Source: Mycoplasmopsis glycophila (GTDB taxonomy: Bacteria; Bacillota_I; Bacilli_A; Mycoplasmatales; Metamycoplasmataceae). From it: a DNA stretch of 64,000 nucleotides. Each line of letters opens with the position of its first letter. The stretch's first letter is position 1. Below the pieces are notes generated by a model, which was not told the origin of the DNA, searched no databases, and saw nothing but the letters and a program-made list of their open reading frames with translations. Shown piece by piece: positions 14,398 to 21,812 of this stretch. A program made the translations under genes and the position numbers. The stretch is taken from assembly GCF_900660605.1 (NCBI RefSeq), contig NZ_LR215024.1, forward strand, positions 496,001 to 560,000, read 5' to 3'.

Positions 14398-14427
14398 AAA
14401 AAAACACACTCATTAAAAATGAGCGTG
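14398..14427 (-). terminator. Terminator of the rpsB-tsf operon
   Basis: On the minus strand a 10-bp stem (CACGCTCATT / AATGAGTGTG, one G-T pair) is followed by seven T, just after the tsf stop. Confidence 0.85.
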
Positions 14428-14442
14428 CAAATGTTTTGTGAA

Positions 14443-15321
14443 TTATTTAACCATGCTTGCAACTTCAGCAGCGAAGTCTGATTGAACTTTTTCAATTCCT
14501 TCACCAACTTCATATCTTACGAATGAAACAAGTTCTGAGTTGTGTTGTGCTAAATATTTTTCAACAGATAAACTATCTTCCATAACAAAAGCTTGTTTAG
14601 CTAAAACAAATTCTGATAATTGTTTGTTTAATCATCCTTCTGTAATAGAAATTTGAATTTTTTCTGGTTTGTTTTCAAAACCTGCTGGTTTTTCAAAACC
14701 TGCTTTAATTTCTTCAAGTCTTTCTGCAGGAATTTCTGAAACTAAACCAAATTCAGGGTTCATTGCTGAAACATGCATAGCAACATTTCTTGCTGCTTCA
14801 GCGTCTTTTCCTTTAACTGTTACAACAGCAGCTACACGTCCATTTGCGTGAACGTATACACCTAAAACTTGATCTTCGTTTGCGTTTACACGTGTAATAC
14901 GACGTAATGAAATGTTTTCACCTATAACTGATGTAGCGTTTAATAAAGCATTTTTAACTGATTGACCATCTGCTAAAACAACTTCTAAAGCTTCTTCTAA
15001 GTTTTGAGCGTTTGATTCGAAAATTGCTTTTGTAATATCATTTACTAATGAAATGAATTTTTCGTTTTGAGCAACGAAGTCTGTTTCTGAATTGATTTCT
15101 ACTAAAAGAGCATTTTTTTCGTTTCCAAAAGCGTTAACAACACCTTCAGCTGAAATTCTTCCTGCTTTTTTAGCTGCTTTAACAATACCGTTTTCTTTTA
15201 ATCAAGCAATAGCAGCTTCGATATCGTATTCTGTAGCTTCTAATGCTTTTTTAACGTCGATAAGTGCTGAATTTGTTCTAGCACGTAATTCTTTAATTTT
15301 TTCCATTTTGTTATCAGCCAT
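14443..15321 (-). CDS. tsf: Translation elongation factor Ts (292 aa)
   Basis: EF-Ts recycles EF-Tu by catalysing GDP release. The N-terminal UBA-like domain (KIKELRARTNSALIDVKKAL) and the EF-Tu contact motif near residues 80-83 (SETDFVAQNEKF) are clear, and the length is normal. Start ATG has GGAGA upstream. It lies 76 bp downstream of rpsB in the usual rpsB-tsf order, and the operon ends at the hairpin at 14398. One TGA (Trp) occurs in IAWLKENG and one in EGWLNKQ. Confidence 0.97.
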
Positions 15322-15397
15322 GGTTATCTCCTTGTGAAATGTATTAAAATTTAATTTTTCGTTTGATTAGTAATCAAACTTTAACAGTTACTAATTA

Positions 15398-16183
15398 TTA
15401 TTCAGCTTTTTTAGCTTGAAATTCTGGTAAAACAACTTTTTCGTCATCTTGGTATGCGAATAATTGTTGTCCACCACGAGCTTTAACGATAGCATCAGCT
15501 AAAATTGTCATAATTAATGTAATTGATTTTGCTGAATCATCGTTAGCTGGAATACCAAAATCTAAGAAATCTGGGTCAGCATTTGTATCTAAAATACCAA
15601 TAACTTTAATTCCTTTTCTTTTTGCTTCTTTAACAGCAATTTCATCTTCGTTTGGATCTGCAACGATCATAACTTGTGGTAAACGTTTCATGTTTCTAAT
15701 ACCATCAAGATTTTTGTGTAATTTATCAAGTTCTTTTTGGAAGTTTAAAGCTTCTTTCTTTGTGTAACCTTGGAAGTTTTTAGCAGCTTTAGCTTCTAAT
15801 TCTTCCATCTTTTTAACACGAGACATAATTGTTTCGTTATTTGTTAATGTTCCACCTAATCATCTTTCTGTTACGTAAAGTGATTTTGTTCTTTCGGCAG
15901 CAGCTTTAACAGCTTCTCTAGCTTGTTTTTTTGTACCAACAAAAATGAATTGTGCATTTTTTGATGCTAATTGGTTAACTAATGTATAAGCATATTCAAG
16001 AAACTTTTGAGTTTTTGAAATGTCGATAATGTGAGAACCTTTGTTCTTTTTGTTTGGAACAATGTAATCTCTCATTTTAGGGTTTCAAGCGTGTGATTTG
16101 TGCCCAAAGTAAGCACCAGCTTCTAATAATTTGTTTTTTGAAACAATTGGTTGTCTTGTTTCTACTTTTTTTGTTTCTGTCAT
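15398..16183 (-). CDS. rpsB: 30S ribosomal protein S2 (261 aa)
   Basis: It contains the S2 signatures [27 protein letters not shown] and ERWLGGTLTN, with Trp encoded by TGA in ERWLGG and AWNP. Length is normal for the family. First gene of rpsB-tsf. The start ATG at 16183 follows an AAAGGAAT-type ribosome site. A structured leader and a promoter lie upstream. Confidence 0.97.
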
Positions 16184-16221
16184 AAATTTAATTAATTCCT
16201 TTTCTTTAGTTTGTTATTCAA

Positions 16222-16279
16222 AATAAATGTTTCGAACGCCTAGCACAATTAAGCACACCCAAGCGAATCCACATTTATT
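16222..16279 (-). promoter_or_regulatory. Structured 5' leader of rpsB, probably autoregulatory
   Basis: On the minus strand a 9-bp perfect outer stem (AATAAATGT / ACATTTATT) encloses a second 7-bp stem (CGCTTGG / CTAGGCG, two G-T pairs) and a GTGTGC..GTGC apical region. It stands between the promoter and the rpsB start. Ribosomal protein S2 leaders that bind excess S2 are known in other bacteria; assignment here rests on position and folding only. Confidence 0.6.
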
Positions 16280-16327
16280 GTTTATTATCTTAATAATAAA
16301 AATAATAAATTTGCGAGTTATTAAACT

Positions 16328-16355
16328 CTTATACAAATTTTATCACTTTTTTGAA
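16328..16355 (-). promoter_or_regulatory. Probable rpsB-tsf promoter
   Basis: On the minus strand TTCAAA (-35) is separated by 16 bp from TATAAG (-10), about 145 bp upstream of the rpsB start and just before the structured leader. Confidence 0.55.
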
Positions 16356-16373
16356 AATAAATGAGAACAAAAA

Positions 16374-16392
16374 ATAGCTATTTTGTAGCTAT
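16374..16392 (-). terminator. Terminator of the HAD phosphatase / membrane protein operon
   Basis: ATAGCTA - CAAAA - TAGCTAT perfect stem with a run of six T on the minus strand, 20 nt after the stop at 16413. Confidence 0.85.
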
Positions 16393-16412
16393 CTTTTTAG
16401 TACTTTTTGGTG

Positions 16413-16913
16413 TTATTCTTGATCTGGATTTAAGTTATTTTGAATATCTTGTTCTTTGTTTGTTTTTTGTATATCTGCTCTATTTTTAAGTAATGTATAG
16501 ATAGTAACAACCGCTAAAAGAGCACTTAAAAGAATTTCTCAAAGACCAGTTAAAATTGAAGAACTCCCAATTTCTAACAAGTTATTACTAAAAGCGAAAA
16601 ATGATAAGTTTAAAAAGAGAATTGTAAGTACTACTATGAGTGAAATTCAGTAAGTTAAAATGCTATAAAATGAATTGTTTTGACCTTTATTGATTCCGAA
16701 AACAAATCAATTGATAAAGACAATTGAAATAATCAAAATAAGAGTAATCATTTCAAAAAACGAAACAATTGAGAGAATTTGAAAAGGAATACCTAAAGAA
16801 ATTAACATTAATGGTACTTTTGCTATTCTTAAAATTCCTGAAAGAAAAAGTAAAATAAAACTCACTACAGCCATAATGTTAATGATTAGCTTTAGATTAT
16901 TGCTTTTTTTCAT
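16413..16913 (-). CDS. Unknown four-TM membrane protein (166 aa)
   Basis: It has about four hydrophobic segments (residues ~9-30, 38-68, 80-105 and 115-138) and a charged, Asn/Gln-rich C-terminal tail of ~25 residues, probably cytoplasmic. There is no family motif I recognise. AGGA lies 10 nt before the ATG. It follows the HAD phosphatase gene by 3 nt, so the two are co-transcribed and share the terminator at 16374. Confidence 0.85.
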
Positions 16914-16916
16914 TTT

Positions 16917-17756
16917 CTACTGTCCTTTCTTTTGTTGTGAAATTGCTCTTTTAAGTTCAAAGTCGCTACGGTATAAATAATCATCAATAGCTTCTGCTAA
17001 ACCAAATTGATCAACTGTAGAGGTGTAGTATTTGCTATGTGATTTAGTAACTGGATCAGCATTTTCCATTGCATAACTATATCCAACAACATCAAGCATC
17101 GAAATATCGTTAGGGCTATCACCAATTCCCATAACATTATCAAGTGAAGTATTAAAAACATTCTCGCAAAGTCATTTAATTCCGCTTCCCTTTGAAACTC
17201 CTGTTTTTGTTATCTCGATATGACTTTTTAAATTACAAATGTTTAGATCAATTTTTTGCTGCATTGCTTTTTCATAGAATTCTTCAAGTTTTTCACTTGG
17301 ACCATAAATTTCAATTTTATGAATATCTTCGTTGATTCTACCGTCTAAAATTCAATCATTATATTCGCAAAATTCGGTGATAAAATTTTTGAATTCTTCT
17401 GTGTAAAGATGTAAATAGTATTGGTGTGTACCAAAATAATAAAGGCCAACTCCAACTTCTTCCGCTAATTTTCAAATTTTGGCTGCTTCACTTATTGGTA
17501 ATATTTCTAAATGTAAAATTTTCTTTTCTAAATTATCGAAAATTAATGCTCCGTTTGAGCAAATAATGTATCTACCATTTAGTTTATCGGCTAATCTTTG
17601 AATTTTTTGATATGGTCCGTTTCCGGTATTTATCACAAAAGAAACACCTTTGTTTGTTACTTCGCGGACTTTTTCAACATTTTCTTTTGCTAAATATTTA
17701 CCTGGGAATGGATAAATTGTTCCATCTACATCACTAAAAATTACTCATTTGTTCAT
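16917..17756 (-). CDS. Cof-type HAD-superfamily phosphatase (279 aa)
   Basis: A cytoplasmic phosphatase of HAD subfamily IIB (sugar phosphates or related small substrates). Motif I is FSDVDGTI (residues ~6-14), motif II is in FVINTGN, and motif IV is GIGDSPNDISML, with the conserved Lys in TKTGVSKGSG. Length is typical for Cof proteins. Mycoplasmas carry several paralogues whose substrates cannot be told from sequence. First gene of a two-gene operon. Confidence 0.92.
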
Positions 17757-17832
17757 AACGTTTATTATTATACATAAGTATTTAACAATTTTTGAAAGTC
17801 TAATTTCAAAAATGTAATAGAATTTTATTACT

Positions 17833-18306
17833 ATGAATAACAATAAATTAATCAAAGCTTTAAATAAAAAAGTTCAAAATGACAACTTAAAACTTAAATT
17901 ATGTAAGATTTCTGATGCTTTAATTTCAGCTTTAATAGCTGTTATTAATATTTCAATCATTACTATAGCGATAATTACTTTAGTTAAGTTAATTAACTAC
18001 CGAAATATACATAAAAATGAAGTTGATAATAGCTCATTTGTAATTTTAGTAGTTTTAACCGTTTTGATTTTAACTTCATTTTTTATTACTATTGTTCTTG
18101 CGATTTACAAACATAATACAAGACAAAATGAGTATAAAAAGATCTACAATACATTAAGATATTTAGAAGTTAAATATGATTCTGGCGAAATAGATGAAAA
18201 TCAATTAAATAAATATGTTAATCAACTTTGAGAAAAAGCTAATTCTAAAACAAAAATAGTAATTACACAAATTATTAAAGATCAAATAACTTCAGGAGGT
18301 AAATAA
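17833..18306 (+). CDS. Small 2-TM protein 1 of a three-gene cluster (157 aa)
   Basis: Residues ~30-58 and ~75-98 are membrane segments; the flanks are Lys/Asn-rich and the C-terminal ~60 residues look helical and cytoplasmic (SGEIDENQLNKYVNQLWEK). The stop TAA is directly followed by the ATG of the next gene, whose SD (GGAGG) lies inside this gene. The three genes share size, topology and a C-terminal tail of the same style (compare ISQDDINEILN in gene 3), so they may be diverged paralogues. The 2-TM plus helical-tail build resembles DUF4231/SLATT-type proteins, but I see no decisive motif. Confidence 0.85.
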
Positions 18307-18795
18307 ATGTCTCAAGCTTATGCGACTTTTTTAAAGATTAAAAAAAGACTTAAAATTGAAATTTTTGTTTACGGTTTTATTTATTATTTATTTAATTTAA
18401 CTACTCTTTTTGCTGCGTTTTATGTTGGTATTCTTTCAGTCGCTTTTTTAGCCGGGGTTAATAATAATTACCCTGAAGGGATGGTTAATCCCTACACAGA
18501 CCCTGAATTTTTAAACAAATCAGGAGTTTATCCAATTTTAACTACTATTATTAACTCAATTACAGGTCTTGTCACTGGACTTCTTTCATTCTTTTTAATT
18601 AATAATCGCTTTAGAAGTAAAAAAATTAAATTACAAAAAATTAACTTTGAAGAATTAGCTTTTCGTTCGAATATAGGTAATTATAAACAAGCAGAAAACC
18701 AAAAAGCTAAAGAATATATGTTATATCGAAGAGTTGTCAAAATTTTAGATTTTGATCGCTTTACTTCTGCTAATCTTGATCAAGAGGAGAATTAA
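18307..18795 (+). CDS. Small 2-TM protein 2 of the cluster (162 aa)
   Basis: Two TM segments (residues ~18-48 and ~78-100) are separated by an extracytoplasmic-type loop containing PEGMVNPYTDPEF; the last 60 residues are a charged helix. SD GGAGG is 6 nt upstream within the previous gene, and the gene starts with zero spacing, so the two are translationally coupled. Function unknown. Confidence 0.85.
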   Translation: MSQAYATFLKIKKRLKIEIFVYGFIYYLFNLTTLFAAFYVGILSVAFLAGVNNNYPEGMVNPYTDPEFLNKSGVYPILTTIINSITGLVTGLLSFFLINNRFRSKKIKLQKINFEELAFRSNIGNYKQAENQKAKEYMLYRRVVKILDFDRFTSANLDQEEN

Positions 18796-18796
18796 A

Positions 18797-19213
18797 ATGA
18801 TTAAATTTAATAGCAAAGATAAAGAGCAAAAAAATAATTTAACTCATGAAGAAGTTATTTTATTAAGACAAACAAAAAAGAAAATTAAAAAGAAATACTG
18901 AAAAAGTAGAGGTCTTTTTGTATCGCTTTCACTTATAGCTCTTTTTGTGTCAGCGGCGACAGTTATTCTTAATCTTTTTTCAATTAGATTTAATGAAATT
19001 CCAGAGCTCACAATGGACTTTTTCGTAGCGATAGCAATTTTATCTGTCCTTATGACCTTTTTAATTTCACTACAATCATTTTTCAACATACAAGCACGTA
19101 AAAATACTCTTTCTGATAACATCGCTAAAAATCAAGAGATACTTAACCAAATTAAAAGTGGCAAAGAAATTTCTCAAGATGATATTAACGAAATTTTGAA
19201 TACTATTAATTAG
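18797..19213 (+). CDS. Small 2-TM protein 3 of the cluster (138 aa)
   Basis: ATG at 18797 has GAGGAG upstream at 18784-18789, inside the preceding gene. A basic N-terminus (RQTKKKIKKKYW) precedes two TM segments (~45-65 and ~75-95) and a C-terminal tail ending NEILNTIN. One TGA codes Trp near residue 35. It ends 60 bp before the first antisense-RNA promoter at 19274 and has no terminator of its own, so transcription may read into the peptide units. Function unknown. Confidence 0.85.
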
Positions 19214-19273
19214 TAGCTTAATTTAAAAGTTTGGAAATTATTTTTTATTTATTAAAAACCTTTCAAAAAGAAG

Positions 19274-19350
19274 TATAATATTTATGATTTTTTTACTTCC
19301 ATGGACCTCATTTCCATAGAAAAACACCTTCTGGCGGAAGGTGTTTTTTT
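19274..19350 (+). ncRNA. Antisense RNA of peptide unit 1 (candidate antitoxin RNA)
   Basis: TATAAT at 19274-19279 predicts a start near 19286 and the hairpin at 19321-19347 with a T run ends it, giving an RNA of about 65 nt with no usable ORF. It contains TTTTTTACTTCCAT (19289-19302), repeated in direct orientation at 19470-19483 inside the oppositely transcribed peptide mRNA, so the two RNAs are complementary there. A following CCTC can pair with the GAGG of the mRNA ribosome site across a 3x3 internal loop. That would block both SD and AUG of the leader ORF. Confidence 0.65.
19321..19347. terminator. Shared bidirectional terminator of unit 1
   Basis: A perfect 11-bp stem (AAAACACCTTC / GAAGGTGTTTT) with a 5-nt loop is followed by T runs on both strands. 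It ends the antisense RNA (plus) and the peptide mRNA (minus), so the two transcripts overlap at their 3' ends. Confidence 0.85.
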
Positions 19351-19362
19351 CTTTTTCGAAAG

Positions 19363-19378
19363 GAGGAAATATGATTTA
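19363..19378 (-). promoter_or_regulatory. 3' UTR fold-back element of peptide mRNA, unit 1
   Basis: In the minus-strand mRNA this segment reads CAUAUUUCCUCCUUUC-like, nearly the exact complement of the leader SD and start (GAAGGGAGGAAAAUG at 19481-19495): about 15 pairs with one G-U and one bulged base. It can also pair with the peptide's own GAAAGGA site. On the plus strand it mimics an SD followed by ATG, but that frame stops after two codons. By analogy with hok, it may keep full-length mRNA silent. Confidence 0.5.
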
Positions 19379-19380
19379 AA

Positions 19381-19449
19381 TTATTTGGTTCTCAAAATAG
19401 CCAGTATAACTAGCAAAATTAAGAGAATTAAAAATAACTTAATATTCAT
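19381..19449 (-). CDS. 22-aa hydrophobic peptide, unit 1 (candidate membrane toxin)
   Basis: ATG at 19449 follows GAAAGGA; the peptide starts MNIKLFL, is Leu/Ile/Val throughout and ends ILRTK, i.e. a single short TM helix with a positive C-terminus. Size and character match type I toxins such as Ibs, Ldr and Fst peptides, with no sequence identity claimed. Against the copy at 19839-19907 there are six base changes within codons 2-22: five silent and one Leu/Val, a pattern of purifying selection that shows the peptide is translated. It follows a leader ORF by 10 nt. Function is inferred from architecture. Confidence 0.7.
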   Translation of the reverse strand: MNIKLFLILLILLVILAILRTK

Positions 19450-19459
19450 ATTCCTTTCT

Positions 19460-19483
19460 TTAAAAAAAATTTTTTACTTCCAT
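19460..19483 (-). CDS. Leader ORF of unit 1 (7 aa)
   Basis: MEVKNFF follows a very strong SD (GGGAGG, 4 nt before ATG) and ends 10 nt before the peptide start. Its start region is exactly the part complementary to the antisense RNA. The sequence is not conserved in unit 2 (14 aa there), so the act of translation rather than the product is probably what matters, as with mok in hok/Sok. Confidence 0.45.
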   Translation of the reverse strand: MEVKNFF

Positions 19484-19525
19484 TTTCCTCCCTTCCAGTT
19501 AGAATTTTTCAATTCTTCTAACCAT

Positions 19526-19566
19526 TAAGTAGATAAGAAAAAAGCACTTTTGCACTCAAAAAGAAC
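19526..19566 (-). promoter_or_regulatory. Shared promoter element, copy B (peptide unit 1)
   Basis: Minus strand: GTTCTTTTT, 22 nt, TATCTACTTAATGG. If TATCTA is the -10 box the mRNA starts at ATGG (about 19525), immediately followed by a 5' hairpin (GTTAGAA / TTCTAAC) and then GGGAGG. Protected 5' stem-loops are a feature of Fst and hok mRNAs. A second -10-like TATACT lies upstream (19582-19590, minus), so the start needs mapping. Confidence 0.55.
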
Positions 19567-19732
19567 TGAACAAGAACAAAAAAAGTATAAAGATAAGATT
19601 TAGTTAACTATTGCTAGAGTGTAATCTCCAACGCAACAAAAAATACCATTTTTGACACTCCATTTTTTATGCTACTGAGTGTGAAAATCAGCAAATTATT
19701 TTTTATTTATTCAAAAACCTTTCAAAAAGAAG

Positions 19733-19808
19733 TATAATATTTATGAAGTTTTTGTTGCATGGACCTCGTTTCCATAGAAAAACACCTTCAGCCAGAAGGT
19801 GTTTTTTT
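19733..19808 (+). ncRNA. Antisense RNA of peptide unit 2 (candidate antitoxin RNA)
   Basis: TATAAT at 19733-19738 predicts a start near 19745 and a ~63-nt RNA ending at the hairpin 19779-19805. Its recognition segment TTTTTGTTGCAT (19749-19760) is repeated at 19930-19941 in its own mRNA leader. This differs from the unit 1 segment (ACTTCCAT), while the next part (GGACCTC, then TTTCCATAG) is the same in both, so each RNA is matched to its own target. See the finding on covariation. Confidence 0.65.
19779..19805. terminator. Shared bidirectional terminator of unit 2
   Basis: The same 11-bp stem as in unit 1 with a different 5-nt loop (AGCCA instead of TGGCG) and T runs on both strands. The loop differs while both arms are unchanged. 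Confidence 0.85.
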
Positions 19809-19838
19809 CTTTTTCGAAAGGAGGTAATATGTATTAAC

Positions 19839-19907
19839 TTATTTTGTTCTCAAAATAGCTAGTATAACTACTAGTATTAAGAGAATTAAAAATAACTTAA
19901 TATTGAT
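19839..19907 (-). CDS. 22-codon hydrophobic peptide, unit 2, with ATC in place of ATG
   Basis: Codons 2-22 match unit 1 except for one Leu to Val change (all other differences silent), but the start codon is ATC (19905-19907). It keeps the GAAAGGA ribosome site. Either it initiates at ATC, or translation reaches it from the 14-codon leader ORF that overlaps this start, or the copy is newly inactivated. Conservation of the rest argues against long-standing decay. Confidence 0.55.
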   Translation of the reverse strand: MNIKLFLILLILVVILAILRTK

Positions 19908-19941
19908 ATTCCTTTCTTCCAGAAAAAGTTTTTTGTTGCAT
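19897..19941 (-). CDS. Leader ORF of unit 2 (14 aa)
   Basis: MQQKTFSGRKEYQY starts 4 nt after GGGAGG and stops inside the peptide ORF (TAA at 19897-19899), overlapping its ATC start in another frame. This would suit termination-reinitiation. The AUG region is the target of the unit 2 antisense RNA. Confidence 0.4.
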   Translation of the reverse strand: MQQKTFSGRKEYQY

Positions 19942-19982
19942 TTTCCTCCCTTCAGTTAGAGATTTTCAATTCTTCTAACCAT

Positions 19983-20023
19983 TAAGTAGATAAGAAAAAA
20001 GTGCTTTTTTACTAAAAAAGAAC
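19983..20023 (-). promoter_or_regulatory. Shared promoter element, copy C (peptide unit 2)
   Basis: Minus strand GTTCTTTTTT to TATCTACTTAATGG with the same 31-nt offset as copies A, B and D. It is followed by the 5' hairpin (GTTAGA / TCTAAC) and GGGAGG. Sequence homology with unit 1 continues upstream to about 20075. Confidence 0.55.
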
Positions 20024-20085
20024 TAAAAAAGTATAAAGATAAGATTTAGTTAACTATCGCTAGAGTGTAATCTCAAGCGCAACAA

Positions 20086-20130
20086 AAAAATACCATTTTC
20101 TGAAATACAAAAGTGGTATTTTTGTTTTTT
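20086..20130. terminator. Hairpin at the right edge of peptide unit 2
   Basis: AAAAATACCA / TGGTATTTTT with an inner A/T stem, T-rich on both sides. The corresponding place right of unit 1 (19638-19650) keeps only one arm, so unit 1 seems to have lost it at the duplication joint. Confidence 0.6.
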
Positions 20131-20406
20131 CTCAAGTAATTAATGAATTTTGAAAAATGATTTATTCAAATGTCTTGAAACTGCATTCTATAATGATGTC
20201 TCTTTATTGTTAATTTTTGTTTTTTAATATGTTATTACTAAAATTTTGAGAAATAAATTTAAAAGAAACTAAAATCATTAAAATAAAGCTCTCTTTATTA
20301 TTCATTCATAATTTAACATTGTAGATTTTATTTTGTGATATATCTATAAAAACCTTGCAAAATGTGCATTCTTGTAACTTTGATCATCTGCGGAAAAACG
20401 ATAAAA
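20131..20406. other. AT-rich intergenic stretch, no supported gene
   Basis: I see no ORF with a ribosome site. A weak possibility is a plus-strand small RNA starting after TATCTATAAAA near 20340-20352 and ending at the hairpin 20407-20431; evidence is only the -10-like box and the terminator. Confidence 0.3.
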
Positions 20407-20431
20407 AAGCCAAATTAATTGGCTTGTTTTT
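20407..20431. terminator. Bidirectional hairpin terminator
   Basis: AAGCCAA - ATTAA - TTGGCTT followed by G and T runs on the plus strand and by T runs on the minus strand. No plus-strand gene precedes it directly. Confidence 0.65.
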
Positions 20432-20454
20432 CTATTTTTCTAATTTTATTAAAA

Positions 20455-20479
20455 AACTGACTCAGAAATTAAGTCAGTT
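20455..20479 (-). terminator. Terminator of the CorC/HlyC-like gene
   Basis: AACTGACT / AGTCAGTT stem followed by six T on the minus strand, 10 nt after the stop codon. Confidence 0.8.
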
Positions 20480-20488
20480 ATTTTTCTT

Positions 20489-21724
20489 CTATAATTTATG
20501 AATCTCGATAATTGCATAGTGTTGAGGACCTTTAATAATTTCAACTACTTTGAATGTAATTTCATCTTCAAGGTTGTATCGAAAGTTTTTTGTTAAACGA
20601 ATTTTATTAGTACGTTTTAAAAGTCAGGATCTTAGATCTAACTCTTCTTCTTCTTCGGTTAAGAAAGTTAGGTCAATATCTAATTGTTTAAAGACATCAT
20701 AAACATATAAATTAGATTGCACTCTAGATTTAGCTAGTGAAATTTCATAAATTTCTTCATCATCATCATATTCATCATAAATTTCACCAATAATTTCTTC
20801 AATAATATCTTCAATTGTAATAATACCAATTGTTTCGTTAGAGTTGTTATTTGGAACTACAAAACCCATGTGAGAACGTGCAAAACGTAATTTTTCTAAT
20901 GCGCTCGATAAAATTGAGTTAGCAGAAATAAAAGGAACATTTTTAAGATAGTCAATGATTCGATCTTTATGATTAGCATCAAAGATATCTTTGATTAAAA
21001 TAACACCAATTAAAGTATCTTCTTTGATAACAGGTAGACGCGAATAATTAGTCTCTTTAAAGATTCGTAATGCATCTTTCACGGTGCTTTTGTAATCGAT
21101 TGTTTGAACATCTTTTAATTTAACATAATGAGAGATAACTTTAGTTGAATCTAAATTGAGTGCATTTTGAGCCAAAATGGATTCACTTGTTTCTAAAACA
21201 CCCTCGTTTTGAGCGATTTTTAAAAAGCTTTTGATATCTTCTTCACTATTGGTTTCGTAAACTTTTCTGCTTAATTTTGAAATTGGGAAAGTTAAAACAA
21301 AAAATAATCAATAGTTGATTTCGATAAAAATACAGAAAGTTTTTAAAAAGGCAACTGGGTATGATTTAGCAACTAATTTAGGTACAATTTCTCCAAATAA
21401 GACTAAAAGTGGCGTTACAATCGCGGTTGAAATTATTGTAGCTTGTGTATCTGAAAGAGCTGTATAGTTTAATAAAAGGCTCATTAAAGTTGCAGAAGAT
21501 ACATTTACTAAATTGTTTCCGATTAAAATTGTACTTAAAATTTGATTGTATCTTTTCGATTGTTTTGCGATCAAATGCGCAAAACGACTTTTGTTTTCTT
21601 GCATGTCATGTAGTTTTGCAGGCGATAAAGTTGAATATGCAGTTTCACTACCACTATAAATACTACTGAGTAAAAAGAGCAAGACTAAAACAACTATTAA
21701 GATAATTTTAACAGGAAGAGTCAT
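20489..21724 (-). CDS. CorC/HlyC (CNNM) family membrane protein with CBS pair (411 aa)
   Basis: Residues 1-140 form a DUF21/CNNM membrane domain (SGSETAYSTLSPAK, LIGNNLVNVSSATLM, FGEIVPKLVAKSYP); residues ~205-325 carry a CBS pair (VQTIDYKSTVKDALRIF, HMGFVVPNNNSNETIGIITI); the last ~85 residues are a CorC_HlyC/transporter-associated domain ending at TAG 20489. The family is linked to Mg2+ or Na+/Mg2+ transport and its regulation. Start ATG follows AGAGGAGG. The frame reads through TGA at 21308 and 20624. Confidence 0.92.
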
Positions 21725-21812
21725 TTCGACCTCCTCTGTTATTATCTTTCTTTATTTGAAATGAGTACAAACTGGGGTAAGAGTCCATTATTTTCTCCTT
21801 GATTTTTTAGTT

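Noticed and set aside
19363-19379. Plus-strand SD-like GAAAGGAGG followed by ATG in both peptide units
   Set aside because: The frames stop after two codons (Met-Ile, Met-Tyr). The sequence is better explained as the complement of the mRNA fold-back element.
20340-20431. Possible third small RNA ending at the 20407 hairpin
   Set aside because: Only a weak -10-like box and a hairpin support it, and it has no similarity to the RNAs of the peptide units; kept only as a remark.
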